In this document: positions 26,040 to 34,763 of the stretch, in pieces
How positions within the stretch are numbered: position 1 is the first letter of the stretch
Layout of the letters: each line of letters opens with the position of its first letter
Source of the DNA: Bdellovibrionales bacterium
GTDB lineage: Bacteria > Bdellovibrionota > Bdellovibrionia > Bdellovibrionales > JAMPXM01
Assembly (NCBI GenBank): GCA_016713885.1
Contig: JADJOF010000004.1
Coordinates: forward strand, 124,001 to 188,000
Length of the DNA: 64,000 nucleotides
Direction of reading: 5' to 3'
Notes under the pieces: generated by a model
The model's database searches: none
What the model saw: the letters and a program-made list of their open reading frames with translations, nothing else
What the model was told of the DNA's origin: nothing
Program-made: the position numbers and the translations under genes

Positions 26040-26531
26040 ATGGCAAAAAAGCCAACTAAAGCAAAAAAGACAGCAAAAAAAGCAGCTCCCAAAAAGGCTG
26101 CAAAAAAAGCGGCTCCGAAAGCAGCAGCTAAAAAATCAGCTAAGAAAGCCACTAAAAAAGCCGCCGCTCCAAAGGCGACAAAAAAAGCGGCTCCCAAAAA
26201 AGCAGCGAAGAAAGCAGCTCCCAAAAAAGCAGCGAAGAAAGCAGCTCCAAAAGCAGCCAAGAAACCGGCCGCAAAAAAAGCCGCTCCGAAAAAAGAAGTC
26301 GTAAAGAAGCAAATGCCGATTTCGACTTTCTCAGAGTCAGATGAACTCGACGTTGATGCGTCTCTTGAAATGGACGAGATCGATGCCGGTGCAGAAGACC
26401 TCGAAGAGGGCGAAGGTACCGCAGCCGAAGTCAACGAAGACGAAGGCGACGATTTCGAAGCCGACGACGACATGGGTGACGACGATCAATTCGGCACCGA
26501 CGAAGAAGACGACGACGAAGGTTACGTCTAA
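26040..26531 (+). CDS. Split-charge protein: histone H1-like Lys/Ala repeat joined to an acidic tail
   Basis: 163 residues. Residues 1-~97 are repeats of KKAAPKKAAKKAA, like eukaryotic H1 tails and bacterial AlgP/Hc1-type DNA-binding tails. A short neutral joint (KKQMPISTFSESDELDVD) leads to ~60 residues very rich in Glu and Asp, ending DEEDDDEGYV. The basic half should bind DNA or RNA; the acidic half could mask it, bind basic partners or drive condensation. The start has AGGGGGAA upstream and a strong terminator follows, so it is a complete single-gene unit. Function is inferred from composition only. Confidence 0.85.
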   Translation: MAKKPTKAKKTAKKAAPKKAAKKAAPKAAAKKSAKKATKKAAAPKATKKAAPKKAAKKAAPKKAAKKAAPKAAKKPAAKKAAPKKEVVKKQMPISTFSESDELDVDASLEMDEIDAGAEDLEEGEGTAAEVNEDEGDDFEADDDMGDDDQFGTDEEDDDEGYV

Positions 26532-26566
26532 GCTTTATTGCTCAAGACGGACTTGAGGTACGGTCG

Positions 26567-26599
26567 AAAGAGGGATGCTTTATGCGTCCCTCTTTTTTT
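26567..26599 (+). terminator. Rho-independent terminator
   Basis: AAAGAGGGATGC pairs with GCGTCCCTCTTT (one G-T pair) around a 5-nt loop, and the stem runs into a T-run of seven. It lies 36 bases after the stop of the split-charge protein. Confidence 0.88.
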
Positions 26600-26684
26600 C
26601 GCCATTTTCAAACTGGCCCATCCCCTAAGCCCGATTTTAGTCGAGAGCGCTTTGTCGAGGCGCAGTTTAATCCGATAAAAAGAT

Positions 26685-28169
26685 ATGCGTCTTGGGTCGT
26701 ACACACAATTAGTCGCGGTGATTTTAGCAAGCATGCTCTCGCTGAATAGCGAAGGCAGTGAACCTTGTAACAAAACGACGGAGCAGCTGGATTTTGAATT
26801 CCCTGAGATGAGTCTGTATGGAGTTGAACGTGCCCTACAGAAGGTCGAAGCCCAAACCGAGGCGTCGCCATTTGCCGCCGCTTGCACAGATCCAACATCA
26901 CTCAAAGATCGTCCGTCGACAGGAGCCTTTGGCCAGGTCGCTCCCCTTCGCGACAAGCAAGGCCATACATCGCGCGATTTTTTAAAGCGCTTGATCGCTC
27001 GAATTAAAAAAGAAACGGCCGAGCACAAAGCCACGATCGATGGAATTGAAACGTGCCTCGCAGCACCAAGCGACCAGAGTCGCACATGCGTGGGATTTCG
27101 CGAGTTCGCAGACAAGGTCATTCCTACCCAAGCGGCAAACGCGAGAGGCCGCCTCGCTCTGGCCGAGACCGAGAGTCATGTTTCGTCGGCACTCGATTTG
27201 TTCTCAAACAAAAAAGACACCCTGGCCGCTGCCGGCGATCGCGTCTCCTTCTTGCTGAATGATCAGCTCAAACCGCTCGGCACCACCAAGCACGTGGCTT
27301 GGGATCCACTCACTCCTGAAGAGATCATGCGCTACAAAAAAATCCTGATGGACGATTGGACCGCCGCCTCGCAAGACACAGCAATGAAGGTCAAATCCGG
27401 CCAGCTCCCGGGACGCGAGAAGGTATTGCTCAAAGGTAAGTCGATTGAAATCGATAGCCCCGCCGCACGAAATCACAAGAATGTTCTTTTTCTGATGGCT
27501 CGCCTCGATCATGGAGCCGAGTACCAGCGAATCATCGCCAAGTATCCTATTCTTCAGTTCCTTCACTCTGCCCAACCGAATCGCTCGGAAATTCAAGACG
27601 CCCTTACGCAAATGAAAGCACATGTCGCAAAAGAGGCCGAGTACTTGGCCGGAATCGAAGCGGCCCTCAATACTCCCCATCGCGATATCAAAGGTCGCGG
27701 CGGACTCACGGTGGGAAGAGAGGAATGGTTGGCGCCGCAAGCACTGGAACTTCTCGACTACTCACGCTTCGTCGAAGATCTCTTAATCGAATCTCCAGAG
27801 TACTGCGGACTCGCGACTTCACTCACCTATGCCCGCGCCAATCGCAGTCTTGCTGGCAGCGCCGCCATCGGCTTCGTCGTCTTGGGTTCGGCCCTGGTTT
27901 TCCCGCCAACCGCCGCACTGACGGTCGGTCTTGGCGCAAGTGCCATCACTATGACCGAGAGTCAGCGAAAGCTGAATGTTGCAAAAGACCACTACATGAG
28001 TCACGTCATTGAGTTTGAAACCTCAAAGGCGGCAGACGCACTAAAGCAAGCCCAAAGCGATCGCAACATGGAAGTGATCATGCTTCCGCTCGGTGTCGTC
28101 GGAGCCCAAGCCGCAATCGCCAAGTTTGTAAAGCCCGCCGCCGTCAAATTTTTCTCGCGCTCCAAATAA
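26685..28169 (+). CDS. Exported protein with a glycine/alanine-rich hydrophobic hairpin
   Basis: 494 residues with an N-terminal signal-like segment (~8-24). A mainly helical, charged body follows. Near residues 385-425 is a long hydrophobic stretch rich in Gly/Ala (SAAIGFVVLGSALVFPP then TAALTVGLGASAITM) that could form a helical hairpin in a membrane, and a second at ~463-480. Six or so cysteines suggest export. No family recognised. Ribosome site is weak. Confidence 0.72.
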   Translation: MRLGSYTQLVAVILASMLSLNSEGSEPCNKTTEQLDFEFPEMSLYGVERALQKVEAQTEASPFAAACTDPTSLKDRPSTGAFGQVAPLRDKQGHTSRDFLKRLIARIKKETAEHKATIDGIETCLAAPSDQSRTCVGFREFADKVIPTQAANARGRLALAETESHVSSALDLFSNKKDTLAAAGDRVSFLLNDQLKPLGTTKHVAWDPLTPEEIMRYKKILMDDWTAASQDTAMKVKSGQLPGREKVLLKGKSIEIDSPAARNHKNVLFLMARLDHGAEYQRIIAKYPILQFLHSAQPNRSEIQDALTQMKAHVAKEAEYLAGIEAALNTPHRDIKGRGGLTVGREEWLAPQALELLDYSRFVEDLLIESPEYCGLATSLTYARANRSLAGSAAIGFVVLGSALVFPPTAALTVGLGASAITMTESQRKLNVAKDHYMSHVIEFETSKAADALKQAQSDRNMEVIMLPLGVVGAQAAIAKFVKPAAVKFFSRSK

Positions 28170-28170
28170 A

Positions 28171-28197
28171 AAGCGCCGGTCTTTTGGACCAGCGCTT
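28171..28197 (-). terminator. Terminator of the sigma-54 activator gene
   Basis: An 11-position stem with one mismatch (AAGCGCTGGTC against GACCGGCGCTT) and 5-nt loop; on the minus strand it is followed by TTTTTATTT. It lies ~60 bases after the minus-strand stop at 28256 and directly beyond the plus-strand stop at 28169, so it may separate both convergent genes. Confidence 0.7.
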
Positions 28198-28255
28198 CGT
28201 GAGTCACATCGATCCCTTGGTGACGCCGTTGGTCGCCAAAAGGAAGCGTGTACCT

Positions 28256-29344
28256 TTAAGCTTTTGGCTTTGTGTGCACGGCGTACTTTTCAAACTCGCC
28301 GTACTCATGCAGCTTGTTATAGAGCGTCTTGATGGTGATACCGAGTGCGTTCGCGGCCTGTGTCTTATTGCCGTCGAAGTAGTTCAGCGCCTTCAAGATA
28401 TAACGTTTCTCAAGTTCATAGAGAGTGGTCGTCGGATCGTAATCGTCCGTCGTCACCTTCTGCTCAGGATTCAAAATATGCTCTGGCAAATCACCGGGCA
28501 TGATGGTGTGGCCATCAGCCAAGATCTGGAGACGCTCGCAAACGTTCTGGAGTTCGCGAATGTTTCCTGGCCAGTCGTAGCGCATAACGATCTTCATCGC
28601 GTCTTCGCTCATCGCACGGCCACGGTTCAAAATGCGGTTTTGACCACGAGCCAAGAAGTACTCAACGAGAAGCGGAATATCTTCTTTACGACGACGGAGC
28701 GGTGGCGACTGAACCGTGATCGTGTTGATGCGATAGTACAGATCTTCGCGGAAGTTGCCGCGACCGACTTCAGCGTCGAGCTCACGGTTTGTCGCCGAGA
28801 TCAGACGGATATCGACCTTGATTGGATCCTTACCGCCGACGCGGAAGATTTCACCCTCTTGAATAAAGCGAAGAAGCTTCGACTGAATTCCAGGAGAGAG
28901 CTCGCCGATTTCGTCGAGGAACAATGTTCCGCCGTTGGCCGCCTCAGCCAAACCGATTTTGCGAGTGTAAGCACCAGTGAAAGAACCTTTCTCGTGACCG
29001 AAGAGTTCGGACTCAAGAAGAGTTTCGCGCAGAGCGCCGCAGTTGATCGCGACGAAAGGCTTGTTACGACGGTTTGAGCGCTCGTGGATCGCTTTCGCGA
29101 TCAGCTCTTTACCTGTCCCCGACTCACCCAGAACCAATACAGTCGCTGTTGAGGGAGAAACGCGGTCGATCATTTTCATCAGTTGCCGCATGACCTCTGA
29201 TTTGTAGACGATAGTCTTATCAGAACCCGTGGCCGAGCCCTGGATGGCTGTCTCGGGCGCTGTAGCTTGAGAGCCTGTCATTCCAGTGTTTGTGCCTGGG
29301 AGGGCGGCTCCGGGAAGGATCGGGGTGTTATCAAACTGCGACAT
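28256..29344 (-). CDS. Sigma-54 activator lacking a receiver domain
   Basis: 362 residues: a ~45-residue Thr/Ala/Pro-rich N-terminus with no receiver or GAF domain, an AAA+ domain with Walker A GESGTGKELIAKAIHE and Walker B GGTLFLDEIGE, and a Fis-type helix-turn-helix (KTQAANALGITIKTLYNKL). The sigma-54 contact loop reads GSFTGA where the common form is GAFTGA, a variant known in some activators. With no sensory domain it is probably controlled by its own expression or by a partner protein. Confidence 0.92.
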   Translation of the reverse strand: MSQFDNTPILPGAALPGTNTGMTGSQATAPETAIQGSATGSDKTIVYKSEVMRQLMKMIDRVSPSTATVLVLGESGTGKELIAKAIHERSNRRNKPFVAINCGALRETLLESELFGHEKGSFTGAYTRKIGLAEAANGGTLFLDEIGELSPGIQSKLLRFIQEGEIFRVGGKDPIKVDIRLISATNRELDAEVGRGNFREDLYYRINTITVQSPPLRRRKEDIPLLVEYFLARGQNRILNRGRAMSEDAMKIVMRYDWPGNIRELQNVCERLQILADGHTIMPGDLPEHILNPEQKVTTDDYDPTTTLYELEKRYILKALNYFDGNKTQAANALGITIKTLYNKLHEYGEFEKYAVHTKPKA

Positions 29345-29476
29345 ACGTACAACCTCGCTTGTGCGAACCTATTGTTTTGCCGTTCGCCGTTTGACCGTCC
29401 CCTCAGGTCCAGTCTCACTTTGATACAGCGCGTTGAGAGTTTGTAACGCATTGCAGAAAAAACTGCAAGGAAGTTT

Positions 29477-30496
29477 TTGCTACGAAATGAAAAAACTGCG
29501 CCCAGCCCCCCTTTCAACCCCCCACCCGAGCCCTTGCCAGGCCCGAATTGGCTGCTGCCATATATTTATAAGTATTTGAATTTTATGACTTTTATTGAAT
29601 CTTCATCCCCCCACACCCTTCGCGCCTACCGGGGAGATCTCGCGCAAGCGTTCGGAATCGAAATTTCTTTAGAAAAGGCGATGGAGGGGCAGGACGGGTC
29701 CCCGGCGGCCCTCGGTTCCGACCACGAAACGAAGCTCAAGGAGCTCGCCCGCCGCGCCGGGACGACCTGGAGTGGCCTCCAGCCGGCCTCGAAGAACCGC
29801 AAAACAGCGACGCTCAAGTCCTTCCTGCACTGGCTGCAGAGCGAGGGGTTGATTCAAAACGACCTTGGAAGCCGCCTGCATTCGCCCAAAGTCCCCATTC
29901 GACTTCCCAAACACCTCAGCGTCGATGAAGCGATTGCCTTGGTGCAGACGACGGCGGCCGTGGCAAACGCGCCCGAGCACGACGAGAAGGATTTAAGGAC
30001 CTTCGTGCTCATCATGCTGCTCTACGGTGGCGGCCTGCGCGTATCAGAGGCGTGCGGGCTTAAGTGGTCGCACGTGAGTCTCGATGCGCCGTCGGTGCGC
30101 GTTCGCGGCAAAGGCGACAAAGAACGCATCGTGAGTTTGCCGCGCCTGGTGGCGCCTCCGCTTTTGGCCCTTCGCAATCAGAGTCAGAATCAAAACCAGA
30201 AAACTGAGTTCGTTTTTGGCAGCGAGCCGCTGTCGACTCGGCTCGCGTACGACTTGGTCCGCCTTGCCGGTGAGCGCGCGGGTCTTGTACGCAAGGTCCA
30301 CCCCCACATGCTCCGCCACAGCTTTGCCACTCACTTGCTTCGCTCTGGAGCAAACCTTCGCACACTGCAAGAACTGCTTGGACATTCATCACTTCAGGCC
30401 ACCAGCCGCTACACCCACATCGGGCTTGATCAGCTGGCTCGCACCATGGAGGCCCATCACCCTCTTTCGCAAACTCCGAAAAAGCCCATCTCTTGA
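29477..30496 (+). CDS. xerC: Tyrosine recombinase of the XerC/XerD family
   Basis: ~339 residues. The SAM-like N-terminal domain carries SSPHTLRAYRGDLAQAF; the catalytic domain shows the set R (GGGLRVSEACGLKW), K (RGKGDKERIV), HxxR (HPHMLRHSFATHLL), H (LLGHSSLQATSRYTHI) and the Tyr nucleophile in YTHI. All six residues are present. The TTG at 29477 has AAGGAAG upstream and keeps the helix WLLPYIYKYLNFM that Xer proteins have before SPHT; an ATG at 29585 would cut it. Likely resolves chromosome dimers at dif, although XerC and XerD cannot be told apart here. Confidence 0.88.
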   Translation: MLRNEKTAPSPPFNPPPEPLPGPNWLLPYIYKYLNFMTFIESSSPHTLRAYRGDLAQAFGIEISLEKAMEGQDGSPAALGSDHETKLKELARRAGTTWSGLQPASKNRKTATLKSFLHWLQSEGLIQNDLGSRLHSPKVPIRLPKHLSVDEAIALVQTTAAVANAPEHDEKDLRTFVLIMLLYGGGLRVSEACGLKWSHVSLDAPSVRVRGKGDKERIVSLPRLVAPPLLALRNQSQNQNQKTEFVFGSEPLSTRLAYDLVRLAGERAGLVRKVHPHMLRHSFATHLLRSGANLRTLQELLGHSSLQATSRYTHIGLDQLARTMEAHHPLSQTPKKPIS

Positions 30497-30528
30497 CCTC
30501 AAACCCGTAAGCCACTAGTTCCGATCCC

Positions 30529-31056
30529 ATGCGCAGCTTGAAGAAGACCGTGTTTTTGGATCGCGACGGAACTCTGATCATCGATAAGGTCTACCTGAAC
30601 GATCCCGATCAAATCGAATATCTCCCCGGCGTCTTCGATGCGCTTCGCCTGCTCCGCGATCACGGCTATCAATTTATCGTCGTCACCAATCAATCCGGAA
30701 TCGCAAGACGGCTTGTCGAGATGGACAATCTCGATGAAACGCATCGGCGCATGCAGGCCGAGTTCGCTCGCCACGGGGTCGACCTCAGCCGGTTTTACTA
30801 CGCGCCCTACTCTGTCGAGAGCAATCACTACATCCGTAAACCCAATCCCGGAATGCTCTTGCGCGGAGCGCTGGACCACTCCGTCGATCTTAAACAAAGC
30901 TGGATGGTGGGAGATCGCTGGAGCGACGTTGAGGCCGGCCAAAAGGCGGGCTGTCGCACCGTTTTCTTAAGCGGCGGCGAAGCGCCTCAAGGCGAAGCGG
31001 ATATTATGACCGCAAGCCTCCTTGAAGCCGCGCAATTGATGGTTGCATCAAACTGA
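30529..31056 (+). CDS. gmhB: HAD-superfamily phosphatase, GmhB/histidinol-phosphatase-like
   Basis: 175 residues. HAD motifs: FLDRDGTL (nucleophile Asp), VTNQSG, a Lys in IRKPNPGML and GDRWSDVEAG. This matches D-glycero-D-manno-heptose-1,7-bisphosphate 7-phosphatase, which makes heptose precursors for LPS. The Cys/His zinc loop that normally precedes the RKP motif is missing: the segment reads YYAPYSVESNHYIRKPN. The symbol is therefore tentative. It starts 32 bases after xerC. Confidence 0.75.
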   Translation: MRSLKKTVFLDRDGTLIIDKVYLNDPDQIEYLPGVFDALRLLRDHGYQFIVVTNQSGIARRLVEMDNLDETHRRMQAEFARHGVDLSRFYYAPYSVESNHYIRKPNPGMLLRGALDHSVDLKQSWMVGDRWSDVEAGQKAGCRTVFLSGGEAPQGEADIMTASLLEAAQLMVASN

Positions 31057-31172
31057 ATCGCTCGAAGTTTCTAGCCCCGCCCCTGATTGAGACAAATCAA
31101 GTTTCCCTCTAAAAATGCCGATTTATAAGTCTGAAACAGACCGTTATTTCGTCTTGGCGAGAGGAGAGTCGG

Positions 31173-32450
31173 ATGGCTCGCAAAACTCCATTTTCATCTT
31201 TGTTTCCGATGCTAACGGCATTGGCCACAATGCTCGCGCTGCCCTCCTTTGCCGATGCGTCGTGCGGGGAAGTTGCGATCGCCAAAGGCGATATCAAAGT
31301 TGAAAGCGGCAAGGATAAAAAGGTTTCTGCTGCTGCGGCTGGCGCCAAAGTCTGCCAAGGCGACACCATTATCTCGGGCCCGCAGTCGCGCGCGAAGATC
31401 AAAATGGAAGACGGCAACGAACTGAATATTTCGCCCGACTCACGCATCATGCTTGAGACTTACGAGTACAAGCCGAGCGACAACAAAAAGAAAGTTATGC
31501 TGAACGTTCTCTACGGAAAGGTCCGCGCGGCCACCAAAGAAGAGAACATGTATAACGATAAAGACAAGAGCGGTCAGGCCAACACCTTTCAGGTTAAAAC
31601 CAAGAGCGCCGTTGCCGGAGTTCGCGGTACTGACTTCTTGACGAGCTTTGATCGCTCGACAAGCAAAGCCGAAGTTCTGACATTTAAGGGTACCGTCGAA
31701 GTCGGCCAACCTGGTCCCGGCGGCTCGATCATGAATCCCGTTCGCGTTGGCGCCGGTGAAAAGACCGAGGCCTTCCCGGGCGCTCCACCCGCTCCGCCAA
31801 AAGCCGTTCCACCGAAAGAGATGGAGAAAGCCGGCTCTGAGTCGAAGGCCGAAACCGCAAGCAATGGACCGTCTGGCCCAGTTGATGGTGCGAAGAGCGA
31901 CACTGCGAAAAAAGAGGACGATAAGAAAGACGGCGACAAGCGCGACGATCAAGCCCGTCGTGACGAGCCGAAAAAAGAAGACGGGAAGAAAGACGAGCCG
32001 AAGCGTGGTGACGACAAAAAAGAAGAGCCAAAACGCGATAGCGGTCAGCGACAAGAAGCTCGCCGTGACGAGCCGAAGCAAGACTCAAATGGCTCGGGCT
32101 CATCCTCCAGTGGCAGCTCGCCTGGTGGGCCAGCAAAAAGTCCAGGTGGAACAGCCACAAACTCTGGCGGCACAAATGGAGGCAATCCACCGGTTGCCGG
32201 TACAGGTCCAGTTGGCGATCAACGTCAGCCGGCCAGCGTCCCGATGCCGGGCGGATCGATGATCGATCGCGGAGATCTTGCGTTGGCGCCGTCGCCAGGC
32301 ATGGCGCTTCCGCCGATGAACACAATTCCAGTCTATGTTCCACCAGTGATCAACCAACTGCCGACAACAGTCCCAGTCTGCGATCTGTGCAACAGGACCA
32401 TCGAAAGTGGTCCAGCCAAGGTAAACGTCAAGATCATCATCGGAAACTGA
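31173..32450 (+). CDS. FecR-domain protein with charged low-complexity linker
   Basis: 425 residues. Signal peptide (~1-29), then a FecR-type domain (~30-190): GDTIISGPQSRAKIKMEDGNELNISPDSRI, and VKTKSAVAGVRGTDF. After it comes ~100 residues of Lys/Asp/Glu/Arg repeats (KKEDGKKDEPKRGDDKKEEP), a Gly/Ser/Pro linker, and a short C-terminal domain with CDLC. Not next to sigma/TonB genes, so it is unlikely to be a FecI anti-sigma factor and more likely a periplasmic scaffold. It is followed 63 bases later by a TPR/beta-barrel protein. Confidence 0.85.
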   Translation: MARKTPFSSLFPMLTALATMLALPSFADASCGEVAIAKGDIKVESGKDKKVSAAAAGAKVCQGDTIISGPQSRAKIKMEDGNELNISPDSRIMLETYEYKPSDNKKKVMLNVLYGKVRAATKEENMYNDKDKSGQANTFQVKTKSAVAGVRGTDFLTSFDRSTSKAEVLTFKGTVEVGQPGPGGSIMNPVRVGAGEKTEAFPGAPPAPPKAVPPKEMEKAGSESKAETASNGPSGPVDGAKSDTAKKEDDKKDGDKRDDQARRDEPKKEDGKKDEPKRGDDKKEEPKRDSGQRQEARRDEPKQDSNGSGSSSSGSSPGGPAKSPGGTATNSGGTNGGNPPVAGTGPVGDQRQPASVPMPGGSMIDRGDLALAPSPGMALPPMNTIPVYVPPVINQLPTTVPVCDLCNRTIESGPAKVNVKIIIGN

Positions 32451-32480
32451 TGCCAGATTGGCTGAAGTCTCGATAAACTA

Positions 32481-32515
32481 ACGGGAGTCTCTATTCATCT
32501 TTGAGGAGCTCCCGT
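32481..32515 (+). promoter_or_regulatory. Inverted repeat covering the ribosome site and start of the next gene
   Basis: ACGGGAG (32481-32487) is complementary to CTCCCGT (32509-32515), the latter including the first two bases of the GTG start of the following gene, with GAGGAG inside the loop side. If formed, it would hide the start codon. This is a sequence observation; regulation is inferred. Confidence 0.35.
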
Positions 32516-34751
32516 GTCGAAACACGTTCGATTCACTCCATTAATTGCCTTTCTGATCACGACTCTGTCACTCGTCTCGCCGAGCGAAGGTGCACCGGCA
32601 GCGCTGCCGAAGAAAAAACACTCCGCGAAGACTACAAAAACTGCGCCCCAGGCTGCGCCACCAGCAACAGCTCCCGCTCCTGCTGACGAGAACAGCGAAG
32701 ACGGACCAGAGCCCGAAGTTGCGCCCCGGAGGCCCGGTGTCGGGATCGATGCCGCAAGTGCGATTCGTCTCAATTACGGACGCAACTCTTGGAATCGCAA
32801 TTCCACACAGGTCGATGCTGCCGCGATCTTTCTTAAGGAAGGAGCCACCGGTCGCATCGTCCAAATCGAAGTCGAAGAAACGGCACCGGACTCGGCTGTC
32901 TTTTCGGGGACCTACTCCATCAATTGGAAAAATCTCGACAATCTCCGCATCGAATTTTATGCACCACCTCAGGAACTACTCCTCAATCTCGCTGGTCGCC
33001 GTAAAATCACGTCCATGATCGAAAAGAAAGAGCTGCGCCGACTTCCCTTCGTTTTGCGTCGAGATCCGACAACGGGGCTACAGAATGTCGAGCTTTTCGA
33101 TAGTCCCGACCAGGCCCGCTTTGCCTTCAAAGCTTTCCAGGCGGAACAACAGCTACTCGTTGCGCTTCAAAATAAACTCGCCAATCGCGACCAGACACTC
33201 GATACCGCGCGGCTCGCTATGGAAAAGCAAGAGCTTGAAGACGCAAGCCGCAACCTCGCCGAACGCGTTCGTCTCGGACAGTTGGAAGCTCAGAAACTGG
33301 CCCAGCTCCTTCAGGGCTTTGCCAATGCTTCACCTGAAGAGCGAGCTCGCAGAAAGTCGGAAGCAGAAAAAATCGCAGATCAAGCACTCCTCGATTACCG
33401 TGCCGGTCGCTTCAAAGAGGCGCGTGATTCATTTGAGAAAGCCGTCGAGCTTGATCCCTCTAATCGCGGCTACTACTTTCAGTACGGCGTAACGCTCTAT
33501 AAACTCGAGGACTTCAATCGCTCGCTCGTTTACCTCGAGCTTGCCGAAGGAAAAGACGTCAACCCTCTGGAACGCGATTTCTACAAAGGCCTAAACTTCT
33601 ACCGCCTCAAAGACTCGACTTCTGCACTTTCCGCATTTGAGTCGGTCGCGAAAGCCGGTGATCGCAACCTTTCACCATCGGCCGTGTTCTATCGTGGCTT
33701 GATCTACTTTGAACGTAAGAAGTGGGAAGAAGCGCGCAACGAGTTTCAAAAAGTTCTTGATAGCTCCAGTGATCCCGCACTCGACGAACAAGCGGAAGCC
33801 TATATTGAGCAGATTCTCCGACAACAGCAGTTCGAAGCCGCACGCGCCCAGAAGTGGTCGGTCGGTGCGACGTTAGGCTTCATGTACGACGACAACGTCA
33901 TCCTGAGTTCTGACTCTGATCGTGACCGCGGAACGGCAACAAACTCGGCGGCATGGCGAACACTGTTTCAAGGCAATGCTCGCTATCGCCCCATCTATGA
34001 AGAAACTCGCGAGTTCGCGGCCCAACTCGACTTCTTGACGATGTACTCGGTCGACACCAGCCTGCAGATCGACCAAAGCATTCGGAACTCCGACCCCACC
34101 GTTCTAGGACTGACGCTCCCATGGACACAAAAGGGAATGGTTCTCGGCAAGGGCCACAAAATGGACTTCGTACCCGGTTACGAGATGACCTACATGAGTA
34201 TCGACAACAACGAGTGGAAGGCGATTTTCACTTCCTTTACCTTTGGCTTTCAGAATCTGCTCGTCATGCGCGACACCTGGTTCACCAACATCAACCTCGA
34301 TGTTCGCCAAGACACATCCAATGTCTCGTCGTCCACCGGCGACAACAACGCCACCGCACTGAAATCAAAGCTCGGTTGGTCGAACATCAACATGATCTCG
34401 GACGACAAGAAGCAGCTGCTCCTGAGCGAAGTCGCATACACGTTGAACAACTCTCAAGGAAAAAACTCTGTTTTCAATCGCCTTGACCTTGGCGTCGGCT
34501 ACATTCGCCCATGGAAGTGGGACACCACCTTCAATTCAAAGCTTGGTTATTTCCTCCTGAACTATCCGGAGAATTCCAACGGTCGCGTCGACAACAGCTA
34601 CTCACTAACCGCGGGCCTTAGCCGCAAGGTTTGGGATGAAGTCACCGGCGGACTCACCGCGATTTACAATATCAACAACTCAAATGTTGAGGCCAATCAG
34701 TACAAGAAGTTCTCACTGCTCCTCAGCTTCTCGACGAACAAGATGTTCTAG
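32514..34751 (+). CDS. TPR protein with C-terminal outer-membrane beta-barrel
   Basis: 745 residues. Signal peptide (~1-26), a Pro/Ala/Lys linker, a beta-domain (~85-200), a coiled coil (~215-285), tetratricopeptide repeats (~290-445; for example YRAGRFKEARDSFEKAVELDPSNRGY cut into two units), and from ~450 alternating aromatic strands to a terminal Phe (STNKMF), as expected for a barrel inserted by BAM. TPR followed by a barrel is also the build of Slam-type surface-lipoprotein exporters, but no specific match can be claimed. GTG start with GAGGAG upstream. Paired with the FecR protein. Confidence 0.82.
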   Translation: MSKHVRFTPLIAFLITTLSLVSPSEGAPAALPKKKHSAKTTKTAPQAAPPATAPAPADENSEDGPEPEVAPRRPGVGIDAASAIRLNYGRNSWNRNSTQVDAAAIFLKEGATGRIVQIEVEETAPDSAVFSGTYSINWKNLDNLRIEFYAPPQELLLNLAGRRKITSMIEKKELRRLPFVLRRDPTTGLQNVELFDSPDQARFAFKAFQAEQQLLVALQNKLANRDQTLDTARLAMEKQELEDASRNLAERVRLGQLEAQKLAQLLQGFANASPEERARRKSEAEKIADQALLDYRAGRFKEARDSFEKAVELDPSNRGYYFQYGVTLYKLEDFNRSLVYLELAEGKDVNPLERDFYKGLNFYRLKDSTSALSAFESVAKAGDRNLSPSAVFYRGLIYFERKKWEEARNEFQKVLDSSSDPALDEQAEAYIEQILRQQQFEAARAQKWSVGATLGFMYDDNVILSSDSDRDRGTATNSAAWRTLFQGNARYRPIYEETREFAAQLDFLTMYSVDTSLQIDQSIRNSDPTVLGLTLPWTQKGMVLGKGHKMDFVPGYEMTYMSIDNNEWKAIFTSFTFGFQNLLVMRDTWFTNINLDVRQDTSNVSSSTGDNNATALKSKLGWSNINMISDDKKQLLLSEVAYTLNNSQGKNSVFNRLDLGVGYIRPWKWDTTFNSKLGYFLLNYPENSNGRVDNSYSLTAGLSRKVWDEVTGGLTAIYNINNSNVEANQYKKFSLLLSFSTNKMF

Positions 34752-34763
34752 TTCGACCCTCCG

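Noticed and set aside
26040..26330. The Lys/Ala repeat DNA as a possible CRISPR or satellite array
   Set aside because: The periodicity follows codons of KKAAPKKAA within one intact frame with ribosome site and stop; there are no unique spacers of constant length.
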